DNA of 64,000 nucleotides. Source: Pseudomonas veronii (GTDB lineage: Bacteria; Pseudomonadota; Gammaproteobacteria; Pseudomonadales; Pseudomonadaceae). The DNA lies in assembly GCF_001439695.1 (NCBI RefSeq), contig NZ_JYLL01000002.1, positions 347,574-411,573 on the forward strand, written 5' to 3'. The translations under genes were made by a program, and so were the position numbers. Position 1 is the first letter of the stretch, and each line of letters begins with the position of its first letter. Below, one piece after another: positions 25,218 through 34,062 of this stretch. The notes under the pieces are model-generated. The model was not told the DNA's origin and searched no databases. It saw nothing but the letters and a program-made list of their open reading frames with translations.

Positions 25218-26180
25218 TTAACGGGGCTGAAGTCCGTCGATAAAGCCAACCAGGCGGGTTTCCAGCTCGGCGGCGAGGGGCAATCGCGGGTCGTTGTAGG
25301 ACGCCAACTGTTGCTTCACCTCCTTGGGCACGATACGCATCACATGGTTCATGCCTTCGATCACCGTCAGCTCGGCATCGGGCTTGGCGTCCTTCAATTG
25401 CCGCGCATCGCCCACACCCACCTGGATATCGTTGGTGCCCTGGATGATAAGCGCGGGCATGCGCAGTCTGGCAAAGGCGGCCGACGGGTCGGCGCGAAAC
25501 AGGCTGATCAGATACGGTTGCACACTGGGTCGGAAAATCCCTTCAAGCGGGCCAGGCACATCGGTATCCACTTGGCCGGCCTTGAGGTGATCGAGGATTT
25601 CATTGCTGCGCAACTGCAGGGCCGGGGGCAGGTGACCGGCCAGTTGCTGGCGGATCACCTGGTCGACCGGGCGGGCGCTGCCCGACAGGGAAATCACCCC
25701 GGCCGGGTCGAGTTGCGGTGCCGCCAGGGCGGCCACCAGCGCGCCTTCGCTATGGCCCAGTACGATCAGCGGGCCCATGCGCTTGTCGGCCTTGAGCAGC
25801 TTGCCCCAGGCCACGGCGTCGGCCACGTAGGCGTCGAGGGTCAGGTCGCGTTCATCGGGCGTGGCGGCCAGGCTGGCCGCCACGCCGCGCTTGTCATAGC
25901 GCACGCTGGCGATGTTATGCCGGGCCAGGACCCAGGCCAGGCGCTTGAGGCTGTCGTTGCGCGCGCCGTCGGCACTGTTGCCGTTGCGGTCGGTCGGGCC
26001 GGAGCCGGCAATGATCAGCACCACCGGCACCGGTTTGTCGGACTGCGGTAGCAACAGCGAGCCGAACAGCTCGCCGCTGCCGGTGTCGAGGCTGATGGGC
26101 CGTTGCAACACCACGGGGGACGCGGCATGCGCTACGGCGGTGAACAGGGTGAGGGTAAACAGCAAAACTCGAAGCATCAT
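25218..26180 (-). CDS. Secreted alpha/beta hydrolase
   Basis: 320 residues with a signal peptide (MMLRVLLFTLTLFTAVAHAA, cleavage near residue 20). The hydrolase core has VVLIIAGSGPTDRNGNS (oxyanion region), SVRYDKRGVAAS, GPLIVLGHSEGALVAALAAP with GHSEG nucleophile elbow, and late NHVMRIVPKE holding the probable catalytic His. A periplasmic esterase or dienelactone-hydrolase-like enzyme is likely; the substrate is unknown. It is divergent from aroC with a 142-base gap. Confidence 0.88.
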   Translation of the reverse strand: MMLRVLLFTLTLFTAVAHAASPVVLQRPISLDTGSGELFGSLLLPQSDKPVPVVLIIAGSGPTDRNGNSADGARNDSLKRLAWVLARHNIASVRYDKRGVAASLAATPDERDLTLDAYVADAVAWGKLLKADKRMGPLIVLGHSEGALVAALAAPQLDPAGVISLSGSARPVDQVIRQQLAGHLPPALQLRSNEILDHLKAGQVDTDVPGPLEGIFRPSVQPYLISLFRADPSAAFARLRMPALIIQGTNDIQVGVGDARQLKDAKPDAELTVIEGMNHVMRIVPKEVKQQLASYNDPRLPLAAELETRLVGFIDGLQPR

Positions 26181-26322
26181 TGCGCCATTATTCAGGAGGT
26201 GCCGGTTCGACCAACGTCTACCGGTAAGGTTTCGAGGATGAACTAGTCGGTTGGCCCGCGTATACTGGTGCGCTTGGTTATCACCGCTGAGTGATTACAA
26301 CTGATTTCACGGAGCGCCCTGC

Positions 26323-27414
26323 ATGTCCGGCAATACCTTCGGCAAGCTGTTCACTGTCACCACCGCGGGCGAAAGCCATGGCCCGGCGTTGGTCGCCATT
26401 GTCGACGGCTGCCCGCCCGGCCTCGAGCTGTCCCTGGAAGACCTGCAACGTGACCTCGACCGCCGCAAGCCCGGCACCAGCCGCCACACCACCCAGCGCC
26501 AGGAACCCGATGAAGTCGAGATCCTCTCCGGAGTGTTCGAAGGCCGCACCACCGGCTGCGCCATCGGCCTGTTGATCCGCAACACCGACCAGAAGTCCAA
26601 GGACTACTCGGCGATCAAGGACCTGTTCCGCCCGGCCCACGCCGACTACACCTACCACCACAAATACGGCGAACGCGACTACCGTGGCGGCGGCCGCAGC
26701 TCGGCCCGCGAAACCGCGATGCGCGTGGCTGCCGGTGCCATCGCCAAGAAGTACCTGGCGACCCAGGGCATCGTCGTCCGTGGCTACATGAGCCAGCTGG
26801 GCCCGATCGAAATCCCGTTCAAGACCTGGGACAGCGTCGACGACAACGCCTTTTTCAGCCCGGACCCGGACAAAGTGCCGGAGCTGGAAGCCTATATGGA
26901 CCAGTTGCGCCGCGACCAGGATTCGGTCGGGGCGAAAATCACCGTGGTCGCCGAGGGCGTGAAACCGGGTCTCGGCGAGCCGATCTTCGACCGTCTGGAC
27001 GCTGAGCTGGCCCACGCGCTGATGAGCATCAACGCCGTCAAAGGCGTGGAAATCGGCGCCGGGTTCGCCTGCGTGTCCCAGCGCGGCACCGAGCACCGCG
27101 ACGAACTGACCCCGCAGGGCTTCCTCAGCAACAATGCAGGCGGCATCCTCGGCGGTATTTCCTCCGGCCAGCCGATCGTTGCGCACCTGGCGCTCAAGGC
27201 CACGTCGAGCATCACCACCCCGGGCCGTTCGATCGATGTACACGGCAACCCGGTGGACGTGATTACCAAGGGCCGTCACGACCCGTGCGTCGGCATCCGC
27301 GCCACGCCGATCGCCGAAGCGATGATGGCGATCGTGTTGATGGACCACCTGCTGCGCAACCGTGGGCAAAACGCCGATGTGCGCGTGAGTACTCCGGTAC
27401 TGGGCCAGCTGTGA
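26323..27414 (+). CDS. aroC: Chorismate synthase
   Basis: Converts EPSP to chorismate in the shikimate pathway, using reduced FMN. 363 residues with the full set of family signatures: [20 protein letters not shown] at the start, [40 protein letters not shown] and [18 protein letters not shown]. Length is normal. Cytoplasmic homotetramer in known cases. Its stop is 52 bases before the MFS transporter start; a half-REP lies in between. Confidence 0.97.
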   Translation: MSGNTFGKLFTVTTAGESHGPALVAIVDGCPPGLELSLEDLQRDLDRRKPGTSRHTTQRQEPDEVEILSGVFEGRTTGCAIGLLIRNTDQKSKDYSAIKDLFRPAHADYTYHHKYGERDYRGGGRSSARETAMRVAAGAIAKKYLATQGIVVRGYMSQLGPIEIPFKTWDSVDDNAFFSPDPDKVPELEAYMDQLRRDQDSVGAKITVVAEGVKPGLGEPIFDRLDAELAHALMSINAVKGVEIGAGFACVSQRGTEHRDELTPQGFLSNNAGGILGGISSGQPIVAHLALKATSSITTPGRSIDVHGNPVDVITKGRHDPCVGIRATPIAEAMMAIVLMDHLLRNRGQNADVRVSTPVLGQL

Positions 27415-27466
27415 CGGTGTGTGGCGCGCGAGCTTGCTCGCGCCTTGCCGCAAAGCGGTCCCTTGC

Positions 27467-28630
27467 ATGACTCCAGCACTTCCGTACTGGCGACTCTCCA
27501 GCTTCTACCTCTTCTACTTCGCCCTGCTGGGGGCCACGGCGCCGTTCCTGGCGCTGTACTTCGATCACCTGGGGTTCTCCAGCGCGCGTATCGGCGAGCT
27601 GGTGGCCATCCCCATGCTGATGCGCTGCGTGGCTCCCAATCTGTGGGGCTGGCTGGGCGACTATACCGGCCGGCGCCTGGCCATCGTGCGTGTGGGCGCA
27701 CTGTGTACGCTGGTGAGTTTTGCGTTGATTTTCGTCAGCAAGACCTATGCCTGGCTGGCCCTGGTCATGGCCCTGCATGCGTTTTTCTGGCATGCGGTGC
27801 TGCCGCAGTTTGAAGTGATCACCCTGGCCCATCTGCATAAGCAGACCTCGCGCTATAGCCAGATCCGCCTGTGGGGCTCCATCGGCTTCATCCTCACGGT
27901 GGTGATCATGGGCCGCCTGTTCGACTGGCTGAGCCTGGATATCTACCCGGTGGTGGTCGTGGTGATCATGGCCGGGATCATCGGTGCCAGCCTGTGGGTG
28001 CCGAATGCGCAGCCGGCGAACCACGGCCCCCGCCTGGCGGGCGAGGGCTTCCTCAAGCAGTTGCGCAGCCCCGGCGTCCTGGCGTTTTACGCCTGCGTGG
28101 CGTTGATGCAAATGAGCCATGGCCCGTATTACACCTTTCTCACCCTGCACCTGGAACACTTGGGCTACAGCCGTGGCGTAATCGGCATGCTGTGGGCCCT
28201 CGGGGTGGTGGCGGAAGTGTTGATGTTCCTGGGCATGAGCCGCATCCTCACGCGTTTCTCGGTGCGCCGGGTGCTGCTGGCGAGTTTCCTGTTGGCGGCG
28301 CTGCGCTGGTTGTTGCTGGGCGCGTTCGCGGAATTTTTCTGGGTGCTGCTGCTGGCGCAGGTGATGCACGCGGCGACCTTCGGCAGTTTTCATGCGGCGG
28401 CGATTGCCTTTGTGCAGCGCAGCTTCGGTGCGCGCCAGCAAGGTCAGGGCCAGGCGTTATACGCGGCCTTGGCCGGCACCGGCGGCGCGCTTGGCGCGCT
28501 GTACGCCGGTTACAGCTGGAACCTGTTGGGGCCAGCCCTGACCTTCAGTATCGCCAGCGTCGCGGCCCTGGCCGCCGCCCTTATCATCGGTTTTCGATTG
28601 CACGAGCAGAACCAAGGAACCGTCCTATGA
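27467..28630 (+). CDS. MFS transporter (MFS_1-like, HcaT type)
   Basis: 387 residues from ATG 27467 (MTPALPYWRLSSFYLFYFAL). Twelve spans are visible. Family marks are GATAPFLALYFDHLGFSSARIG, RCVAPNLWGWLGDYTGRRL, RYSQIRLWGSIGFILTVVIM and HGPYYTFLTLHLEHLGYS, as in 3-phenylpropionate-transporter-like MFS proteins. The substrate is not known. It overlaps the ARD-like gene by 4 bases (ATGA), so both are translated together. A short GCGCGAGCTTGCTCGCGC palindrome lies just upstream (27426-27443). Confidence 0.9.
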   Translation: MTPALPYWRLSSFYLFYFALLGATAPFLALYFDHLGFSSARIGELVAIPMLMRCVAPNLWGWLGDYTGRRLAIVRVGALCTLVSFALIFVSKTYAWLALVMALHAFFWHAVLPQFEVITLAHLHKQTSRYSQIRLWGSIGFILTVVIMGRLFDWLSLDIYPVVVVVIMAGIIGASLWVPNAQPANHGPRLAGEGFLKQLRSPGVLAFYACVALMQMSHGPYYTFLTLHLEHLGYSRGVIGMLWALGVVAEVLMFLGMSRILTRFSVRRVLLASFLLAALRWLLLGAFAEFFWVLLLAQVMHAATFGSFHAAAIAFVQRSFGARQQGQGQALYAALAGTGGALGALYAGYSWNLLGPALTFSIASVAALAAALIIGFRLHEQNQGTVL

Positions 28631-29157
28631 GTTATGTAGCCGTTTACCACGTCGCCACACCGGACACACCGAACAAAGTCCTGACCCACTTCGACGATAT
28701 CGCGTCGACCCTGGCCGAGCATGGCGTGCGATTCGAGCGCTGGCAGCCCGCCGTTATTGAAAAAGGCGCGGACGACGCCACCATGATCGCGGCGTATCAG
28801 CCACGGATCGACGCCCTCGGCTACGCCTGCGTCGAGGTGCTGCATGCTCCCGGCGACCCTGCGCAGAAGGCGGCATTGCGCGATCAGTTCCTTGCCGAGC
28901 GGCGTTACAGCGAAGATGAAGCGCGCTTTTTCATCGCCGGCCAAGGCCTGTTTGCCTTGCACATTGGTGACTATGTGTACGGCGTGCGCTGTGAGAAAAA
29001 TGACCTGCTGCTGATCCCGGCCGGCATGCCCCATTGGTTTGATATGGGCGAGCACCCACATTTTGTGACGCTGCGCCTGTCCCATGCGGCAGGCGGCGGG
29101 GTGCCTGAATTCAGCGGGGACGATATCGCCGCTGGTTTCCCTGGGTTGGATGACTAG
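28627..29157 (+). CDS. Acireductone dioxygenase paralogue lacking HxH metal ligands
   Basis: 176 residues clearly homologous to MtnD, the cupin of methionine salvage: HFDDIASTLAEHGVRFERWQ, ARFFIAGQGLFALHIGDYVY, CEKNDLLLIPAGMPHWFDMG and a closing GDDIAAGFPGLDD. ARD binds its metal through an EHxH...E motif and a later His. Here the segment is ERRYSEDE (residues 91-98): both histidines are replaced, by R92 and Y94, while E98 and H136 remain. Normal ARD activity is therefore doubtful. No mtnB or mtnC lies beside it. It is translationally coupled to the MFS transporter. Confidence 0.88.
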   Translation: MSYVAVYHVATPDTPNKVLTHFDDIASTLAEHGVRFERWQPAVIEKGADDATMIAAYQPRIDALGYACVEVLHAPGDPAQKAALRDQFLAERRYSEDEARFFIAGQGLFALHIGDYVYGVRCEKNDLLLIPAGMPHWFDMGEHPHFVTLRLSHAAGGGVPEFSGDDIAAGFPGLDD

Positions 29158-29302
29158 GCTTAATCGACTTGAATCTTCAACCCCGACGAGTTGGAAGTTG
29201 TTGTGGGAAGAAGCTTATTTATCTGTAAGGCCTGGCTGTTTATCGCCGGCCTTACGCTTTGACGCGCTCCATTATGTAACTCTCTCCGGTCTTAATGTTT
29301 GT

Positions 29303-29336
29303 ATCGCCTGTCAATAGGAGGAATCCGAAAGGCGAT
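29303..29336 (+). promoter_or_regulatory. Leader hairpin with GGAGGA in the loop
   Basis: Stem ATCGCCT/AGGCGAT (7 pairs) with a 20-base loop holding AATAGGAGGAATCC, 32 bases before the LuxR-solo ATG. GGA in a hairpin loop is the usual CsrA/RsmA recognition feature. The function is inferred. Confidence 0.35.
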
Positions 29337-29367
29337 AAGCATCAGCCAACAATAAGGAGAGAAAGCG

Positions 29368-29634
29368 ATGAGTGATCCAGAGGCGTCAGGTGCGCCGTTG
29401 AGCGTGCCCACCGATGTCAGAAAACGCTTGGCCTTGTCCGGCAAGCCCCTGACTCCGACCGAATTGGAGATCTTGCGCTGGGCCTCCGAAGGCAAGACCA
29501 TCTGGGAAATCAGCCGGATTCGTGAAACGTCCCAAGCCGCAGTGAAATTCCACCTGCGTAACATCTATGGCAAGTTGCAAGTCAACAATCGTGTACAAGC
29601 GATGAATGAAGCCGCCCGATTGGGCCTGTCCTGA
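29368..29634 (+). CDS. Short LuxR-type HTH regulator (solo)
   Basis: 88 residues. Nearly the whole protein after residue 20 is a LuxR/FixJ-type HTH: LTPTELEILRWASEGKTIWE, ISRIRETSQAAVKFHLRNIY, GKLQVNNRVQAMNEAARLGL. It has no autoinducer-binding or receiver domain. The similarity of the HTH to quorum-sensing regulators (GKTIWEIS) suggests derivation from a LuxR protein. AAGGAGAG lies just before the ATG. It stands alone, with a leader hairpin upstream and a strong terminator downstream. The target genes are not known. Confidence 0.88.
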   Translation: MSDPEASGAPLSVPTDVRKRLALSGKPLTPTELEILRWASEGKTIWEISRIRETSQAAVKFHLRNIYGKLQVNNRVQAMNEAARLGLS

Positions 29635-29641
29635 ACCCATG

Positions 29642-29682
29642 AAAAAGGGCCGCGACGCTGGATGGCGTCGCGGCCCTTTTTT
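29642..29682. terminator. Strong bidirectional intrinsic terminator
   Basis: Perfect 12-base-pair stem (GGGCCGCGACGC/GCGTCGCGGCCC, 29647-29676) followed by TTTTTT and preceded by AAAAA. It separates the convergent luxR-solo and DUF3509 genes. Confidence 0.92.
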
Positions 29683-29689
29683 GTGTGTC

Positions 29690-29968
29690 TTAGGCCGAAT
29701 GGTAAGTCGGCAGGGCAAAGCGGTTCTGGCTCTGCAGCATGGAAATCTGCGGCAGTTCGCTGGCTTGTTCGGCCAGGTCGCGGCGAATGGCGCTGATCAC
29801 CCAGGTGAGTTGATCGGCCGTGTGCAGTTGCTGGTAGGAGATCGAGCGCTTGACCTGCTTGCCTTCGCTGTTGCGCAGGGTCAGCAGGATACCGCCGTCC
29901 GGGCGTGGCTGAGTGGTGACGTCGTATTGGGAGAATACTGAGGCGAATTTATCTTGGATCAGGCTCAT
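29690..29968 (-). CDS. DUF3509 protein
   Basis: 92 residues from ATG 29968 (MSLIQDKFASVFSQYDVTTQ); the longer frame is non-homologous. The body PRPDGGILLTLRNSEGKQVK RSI-type strands and QLTWVISAIRRDLAEQ helix match the small DUF3509 family, which is found widely in pseudomonads. No signal peptide or membrane span. Function unknown. It is convergent with the LuxR solo across a shared terminator. Confidence 0.85.
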   Translation of the reverse strand: MSLIQDKFASVFSQYDVTTQPRPDGGILLTLRNSEGKQVKRSISYQQLHTADQLTWVISAIRRDLAEQASELPQISMLQSQNRFALPTYHSA

Positions 29969-30363
29969 GTCTATCAGCTCCGTTGGCTCAAGTTGGCAAG
30001 CATGGAGTGATAGGTGCAGTGATTGTGCCATCTCGCGTTTTTATATAAAGTCTTTAAAAATCAATAACTTGTAAAAAGTCAGGATTTTTGATTTCGTGCA
30101 AATTGCATGAATGGCCATCATGCATCCTGCATTTTGCGCTACTCGATCCGGCCGGGCGGGCGCCTCGTCACTGATAGGGACTGCCGATGTGTCGCAAAAT
30201 TCCCTGTGGGGCGGTTGCGGCTTCGGGATACAAAACATTTCAAATCCCGCGTGTACAGTCGAAGAACGGCTGGCGTATTTTCCCCTGAGCATTTGGCTTC
30301 CTGCCTGCAAAAAATGCCGGAGTTTCTGGCCCCGACGAAGAATAAGAAAAAGGACGTTCCTCC
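29969..30363. other. Gene-free region before the acyl-CoA synthetase
   Basis: 395 bases, AT-rich between 30035 and 30110. Short frames here lack ribosome binding sites and recognisable sequence. It must contain the divergent promoters of DUF3509 and the synthetase. GGACGTTCCTCC directly precedes the synthetase ATG. Confidence 0.5.
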
Positions 30364-32190
30364 ATGCGCCATCCGCAAAACGACATGATTACCTGGAGCA
30401 TGCTGCTGCGTAAGGTGCCCGCCATCGTCCGCGCCTTGCCACGGGTGGTCCGCGGCATGCGTGCCGCGAATGTCACCGACCCCGCGCAGCCCTGTGGCCT
30501 GGGCTGGCATTTCGAGCAAGCCACCCTGCGCAACCCTGACGGCGCGGCGTTGTTGTACGGCGACAGCGTGCTCAGTTACCGCGATGCCAACCAGCGTGCG
30601 AACCGCATCGCCCACCACCTGCAGAGCCAGGGCATCCGCAAAGGCGATGTGGTGGCGCTGTTTATTGAGAATCGCCCCGAATTGCTGCTCAACGTGCTGG
30701 CCGTGGCCAAGCTGGGCGGCATCTGCGCCATGCTCAATACCTCGCAAACCCAGGCGGCGCTGGTACACAGCCTGAATCTGGTCAACCCGGTGGCGATTGT
30801 GGTGGGGGCGGAGTTGGTGGAGGCCTACACAGCGGTGCGCGATCAAGTGGTGATCGCGGCCGATCGCACCTGGTTTGTCGCGGATCAACCCGGCAGCGCG
30901 GTGCCTGCCGGCTATATCGACCTGATGGCGGCCAGCGCCGAGTGCACGCTGGACAACCCGGCCAGTTCCCGGCAGATCTTTTTCAACGACCCGTGCTTCT
31001 ATATCTACACCTCCGGCACCACCGGCTTGCCCAAGGCCGGCATCATGAAACATGGCCGCTGGACCAAAACCGCGGTCAGCTTCGCCAGCATCGCCCTCGA
31101 CATGGGCCCCGCCGACGTCATGTATTGCACCTTGCCGCTGTACCACGCCACCGGCCTTTGCGTGTGCTGGGGCTCGGCGATCGTCGGCGCGTCGGGGTTC
31201 GCGATTCGCCGCAAATTCAGCGCCAGCCAGTTCTGGGGCGATGTGCGCAAGTTCAACGCGACCACCCTGGGTTATGTCGGTGAGTTGTGCCGTTACCTGC
31301 TCGACCAGCCGGCCAGCGCCCAGGACCGTGACAACCGGGTGATCAAGATGGTCGGCAATGGCCTGCGGCCCGGTGTATGGGCGCAGTTCAAGCAACGCTT
31401 TGGCGTCGAGCATATCTGTGAGCTGTATGCCGCGAGTGACGGCAATATCGGCTTCACCAATGTGTTGAATTTCGACAACACCATCGGCTTCTGCCTGCAG
31501 CGCTGGGCGCTGGTGGACTACGCCCACGACAGCGGTGAGCCGCTGCGTGGCGCCGATGGTTTCATGCGCAAGGTGCAAACGGGCGGGGAGGGCCTGTTGC
31601 TGGCGAGGATCGATGAAAAGGCCCCGTTCGACGGTTACACCGACCCGGAAAAGAACCGCAAGGTGGTGCTGACCGACGTGTTCGAAAAGGGCGACCGCTA
31701 CTTCAATACCGGCGATCTGCTGCGCAGCATCGGTTTCGGCCATGCGCAATTTGTCGATCGCCTGGGCGACACCTATCGCTGGAAAGGCGAAAACGTTTCC
31801 ACCACCGAGGTCGAGAACATCCTGTTGCAACACCCGCAGATCGCCGAGGTGGTGGCCTACGGTGTCGAGATCGAAAACACCAATGGCCGCGCCGGCATGG
31901 TCGCCATCACCCCCAGCGAATCCCTGGCCGCCCTGGATATGCGCGAGTTGCTGCAGTTCGCTCATGGCCAGTTGCCGCACTATGCGGTGCCGCTGTTCCT
32001 GCGGATCAAGATGAAGATGGAGACAACGGGCACGTTCAAATACCAGAAAGTACGGCTCAAGGAAGAAGCGTTCGACCCGGCCAAGGCCGGCAACGACCCG
32101 GTCTACGCCTGGCTGCCCGGTTCGGATTGCTATGTGCCGGTCACCGGGCAATTGTTGGCGCAGATCCAGGGCGGACAGTTCCGCTATTGA
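30364..32190 (+). CDS. Long-chain fatty-acid-CoA ligase (FATP/very-long-chain type)
   Basis: 608 residues of the adenylate-forming superfamily. The AMP-binding motif is YTSGTTGLPKAGIMKHGRW (about residue 215), with LPLYHATGLCVCWGSAIVGA, ELYAASDGNIGF, and GDTYRWKGENVSTTEVENIL at the C-terminal hinge. The pattern (long-chain-acyl-CoA synthetase with TYRWKGENVSTTEV) is that of the FATP-like branch rather than FadD1/2. It activates fatty acids or related carboxylic acids to CoA thioesters. An N-terminal amphipathic stretch may bind the membrane. It stands alone. Confidence 0.9.
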   Translation: MRHPQNDMITWSMLLRKVPAIVRALPRVVRGMRAANVTDPAQPCGLGWHFEQATLRNPDGAALLYGDSVLSYRDANQRANRIAHHLQSQGIRKGDVVALFIENRPELLLNVLAVAKLGGICAMLNTSQTQAALVHSLNLVNPVAIVVGAELVEAYTAVRDQVVIAADRTWFVADQPGSAVPAGYIDLMAASAECTLDNPASSRQIFFNDPCFYIYTSGTTGLPKAGIMKHGRWTKTAVSFASIALDMGPADVMYCTLPLYHATGLCVCWGSAIVGASGFAIRRKFSASQFWGDVRKFNATTLGYVGELCRYLLDQPASAQDRDNRVIKMVGNGLRPGVWAQFKQRFGVEHICELYAASDGNIGFTNVLNFDNTIGFCLQRWALVDYAHDSGEPLRGADGFMRKVQTGGEGLLLARIDEKAPFDGYTDPEKNRKVVLTDVFEKGDRYFNTGDLLRSIGFGHAQFVDRLGDTYRWKGENVSTTEVENILLQHPQIAEVVAYGVEIENTNGRAGMVAITPSESLAALDMRELLQFAHGQLPHYAVPLFLRIKMKMETTGTFKYQKVRLKEEAFDPAKAGNDPVYAWLPGSDCYVPVTGQLLAQIQGGQFRY

Positions 32191-32301
32191 TTCTGCCTAT
32201 GGTGGCTGTTGACAAAAAAACCATGACAGTGGGGAACTCCCTCGCGACACTGGGCGCCTACTCTTCAGTACCCGAAGCCGCACCAGACAAGGAGCCCCCA
32301 C

Positions 32302-32817
32302 ATGTCAGACCATGCCAAACAAATGACCGAAGACGAAGCCGCCGAATTTGCCGAGCAGGTCTTCGACGTCGCGCGCAGAGGCGATGCCGCCTTGCTTGCC
32401 GCGCTGCTGGCCAAGGGCTTGCCAGCCAACCTGCGTAACCACAATGGCGACACCTTGCTGATGCTGGCCGCCTATCACGGCCACGCCGACGCGGTCAAAG
32501 TGCTGCTGGAGTTCAAGGCCGACCCACAGATCGCCAACGACAAGCATCAACTGCCGATCGCCGGCGCGGCGTTCAAGGGCAACTTGCCCGTGGTCAAGGC
32601 GCTGATCGAAGGCGGCGCGCCGGTTGATGCGTCGTCGTCCGACGGCCGCACGGCATTGATGATGGCCGCGATGTTCAACCGCGTCGAAATGGTCGACTAC
32701 CTGCTCAGCCAGGGCGCCAACCCCAAGACTGCCGACGCCCAGGGCGCCACGGCATTGGCCGCGGCACAGACCATGGGCGCGGTGGATACGGCGGCGCAGT
32801 TGCAGAAACTGGTGTAG
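32302..32817 (+). CDS. Ankyrin-repeat protein
   Basis: 171 residues, composed of about four ankyrin repeats: HNGDTLLMLAAYHGHADAVK, KHQLPIAGAAFKGNLPVVKA, DGRTALMMAAMFNRVEMVDY and AQGATALAAAQTMGAVDTAA. An acidic N-terminus (MTEDEAAEFAEQVFDVARRG) precedes them. There is no signal peptide, so it is probably cytoplasmic and mediates protein binding. GGAG precedes the ATG. It is followed 41 bases later by an unknown gene that may be its partner. Confidence 0.9.
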   Translation: MSDHAKQMTEDEAAEFAEQVFDVARRGDAALLAALLAKGLPANLRNHNGDTLLMLAAYHGHADAVKVLLEFKADPQIANDKHQLPIAGAAFKGNLPVVKALIEGGAPVDASSSDGRTALMMAAMFNRVEMVDYLLSQGANPKTADAQGATALAAAQTMGAVDTAAQLQKLV

Positions 32818-32858
32818 GCTACGCGCCCTCGAAAACCCGCCCGCCACAGGACCCCTTC

Positions 32859-33389
32859 ATGAAAAACGCCCTCGTCGAACTCATCCGTAAAATCAGCGCC
32901 GGCGTCATGGGCGACGACGAGGTGGCGCGCATCGCCGAGGAAGCGGCGCAGGCCTACGCCGACCCGGTGGCCTTTCTGGCGGCGAACCCGGACATCAACT
33001 ACGACGATACTTTCCCGATTCCGCTGGGCGAGTGGGTGGTGGTCGGCAGCCTGCCGGACACGGTGCTGTTCCAGGCCGACACCTATGGCGACTTGTTTGC
33101 GCAGATCGTTGCCTCGTTCGGCCCCGGCGTGGTGTTCAACCTCAAGCCCAAGCAACTGGCCAAGACCGAAGCCCTCACCGCGCTCAATCGCATCCAGATC
33201 CAGATGAGTGCGCTCAGCCTGCAAGACGGTGGTTATGTGTTGCTGAACTTCAGCCAGCCGCTGGATGACGAGATCCAGGCCGTGCTGGTGTTCGGCAACG
33301 ACCTGCCGCGCGTGCTGGAACTGTGCGCCGAAGTCGGCATCCACGGCGAACCGTCCCTGGAAGCCCTGCGGGTCGCGGTCCACGTCTGA
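32859..33389 (+). CDS. Conserved hypothetical protein downstream of ankyrin gene
   Basis: 176 residues, acidic and without signal peptide or membrane span (MKNALVELIRKISAGVMGDD at the start). It reads as a compact alpha/beta domain: FPIPLGEWVVVGSLPDTVLF, ASFGPGVVFNLKPKQLAKTE, GGYVLLNFSQPLDDEIQAVL. I do not recognise the family. It is close behind the ankyrin gene on the same strand, so the two may work together; the layout also resembles an immunity-type small gene, but there is no toxin beside it. Confidence 0.7.
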   Translation: MKNALVELIRKISAGVMGDDEVARIAEEAAQAYADPVAFLAANPDINYDDTFPIPLGEWVVVGSLPDTVLFQADTYGDLFAQIVASFGPGVVFNLKPKQLAKTEALTALNRIQIQMSALSLQDGGYVLLNFSQPLDDEIQAVLVFGNDLPRVLELCAEVGIHGEPSLEALRVAVHV

Positions 33390-33456
33390 AATAAAACGGA
33401 ACCCCAGCCAGGGCTGGCTATCCTACAAGGGCATGCCCTCACTTAGGAGCGACACC

Positions 33457-33648
33457 ATGGGTTCCACTTTCAACGGTCTGGTCGGGCTGATCATCCTCGC
33501 GCTGGATATCTGGGCGATCATCAATGTGTTCAAAAGCGGCGCGAGCACCGGTGCCAAGGTGTTGTGGATTCTGTTGATCCTGCTGCTGCCGGTCCTGGGC
33601 CTGATCATCTGGGCGATTGCCGGGCCGCGGGGCAACGTGCGGTTCTGA
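33457..33648 (+). CDS. PLDc_N-type small membrane protein
   Basis: 63 residues from ATG 33457, with TTAGGAG upstream; the longer frame is not used. Two hydrophobic spans (LVGLIILALDIWAIINVF and VLWILLILLLPVLGLIIW) with a short KSGASTGAK link and a terminal AIAGPRGNVRF. This matches the N-terminal PLDc_N domain of cardiolipin synthases, here free-standing. Inner membrane protein of unknown function. Confidence 0.85.
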   Translation: MGSTFNGLVGLIILALDIWAIINVFKSGASTGAKVLWILLILLLPVLGLIIWAIAGPRGNVRF

Positions 33649-33685
33649 GCTCCAGCTTCACTCAAGCTGAAGCGGGCACGGAAAA

Positions 33686-33774
33686 TGTGGGAGGGGGCTT
33701 GCCCCCGATAGCGGTGTATCAGTCGTTACAACAGTGACTGAACCACTGCTATCGGGGGCAAGCCCCCTCCCACA
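33686..33774. repeat. REPIN: perfect inverted pair of GGGGGCTTGCCCCC REPs
   Basis: A 27-base arm (33686-33712) is perfectly inverted at 33748-33774, around a 35-base spacer. Each arm is itself a REP hairpin with GGGGGCTTGCCCCC at its core. It lies in the 414-base gap before the sulfatase. Confidence 0.92.
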
Positions 33775-34062
33775 ATAGGTTCAGCAAATGCCTTGATATT
33801 GTGTGTCGAAATATTCGCTGTACGAAATTTTCACATCTCATCCAAGACAATTCGCCGGCTTTATCTCCCTGCAACGGCTCTATCTCAAGCACCGCCAGTT
33901 GCAGGATTGCGGCACGCGTTCAGTAATTAATGGCGTTGCCGGCAGTGATCGGGCACCATTTGCGCCATCGCGTTTACCGCCTACCCCAGCCAGCCTGGGC
34001 GAGGGCCGGACGCCACTGCACTCTTTTTCGCAACTTAAACCTCCAATGGGTCCTGAAACGAC
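33775..34062. other. Gene-free leader before the sulfatase
   Basis: About 290 bases between the REPIN and the sulfatase start. AT-rich at first (33790-33850), then GC-rich. Short frames have no recognisable product. It should contain the sulfatase promoter. Confidence 0.45.

Noticed and set aside
30139..32151. 670-codon frame antisense to the acyl-CoA synthetase
   Set aside because: Shadow frame with low-complexity composition; the forward strand holds the complete AMP-binding enzyme.
33686..33774. REPIN as a CRISPR-like array
   Set aside because: Only two copies, in inverted orientation, each itself palindromic; no cas genes in the window.
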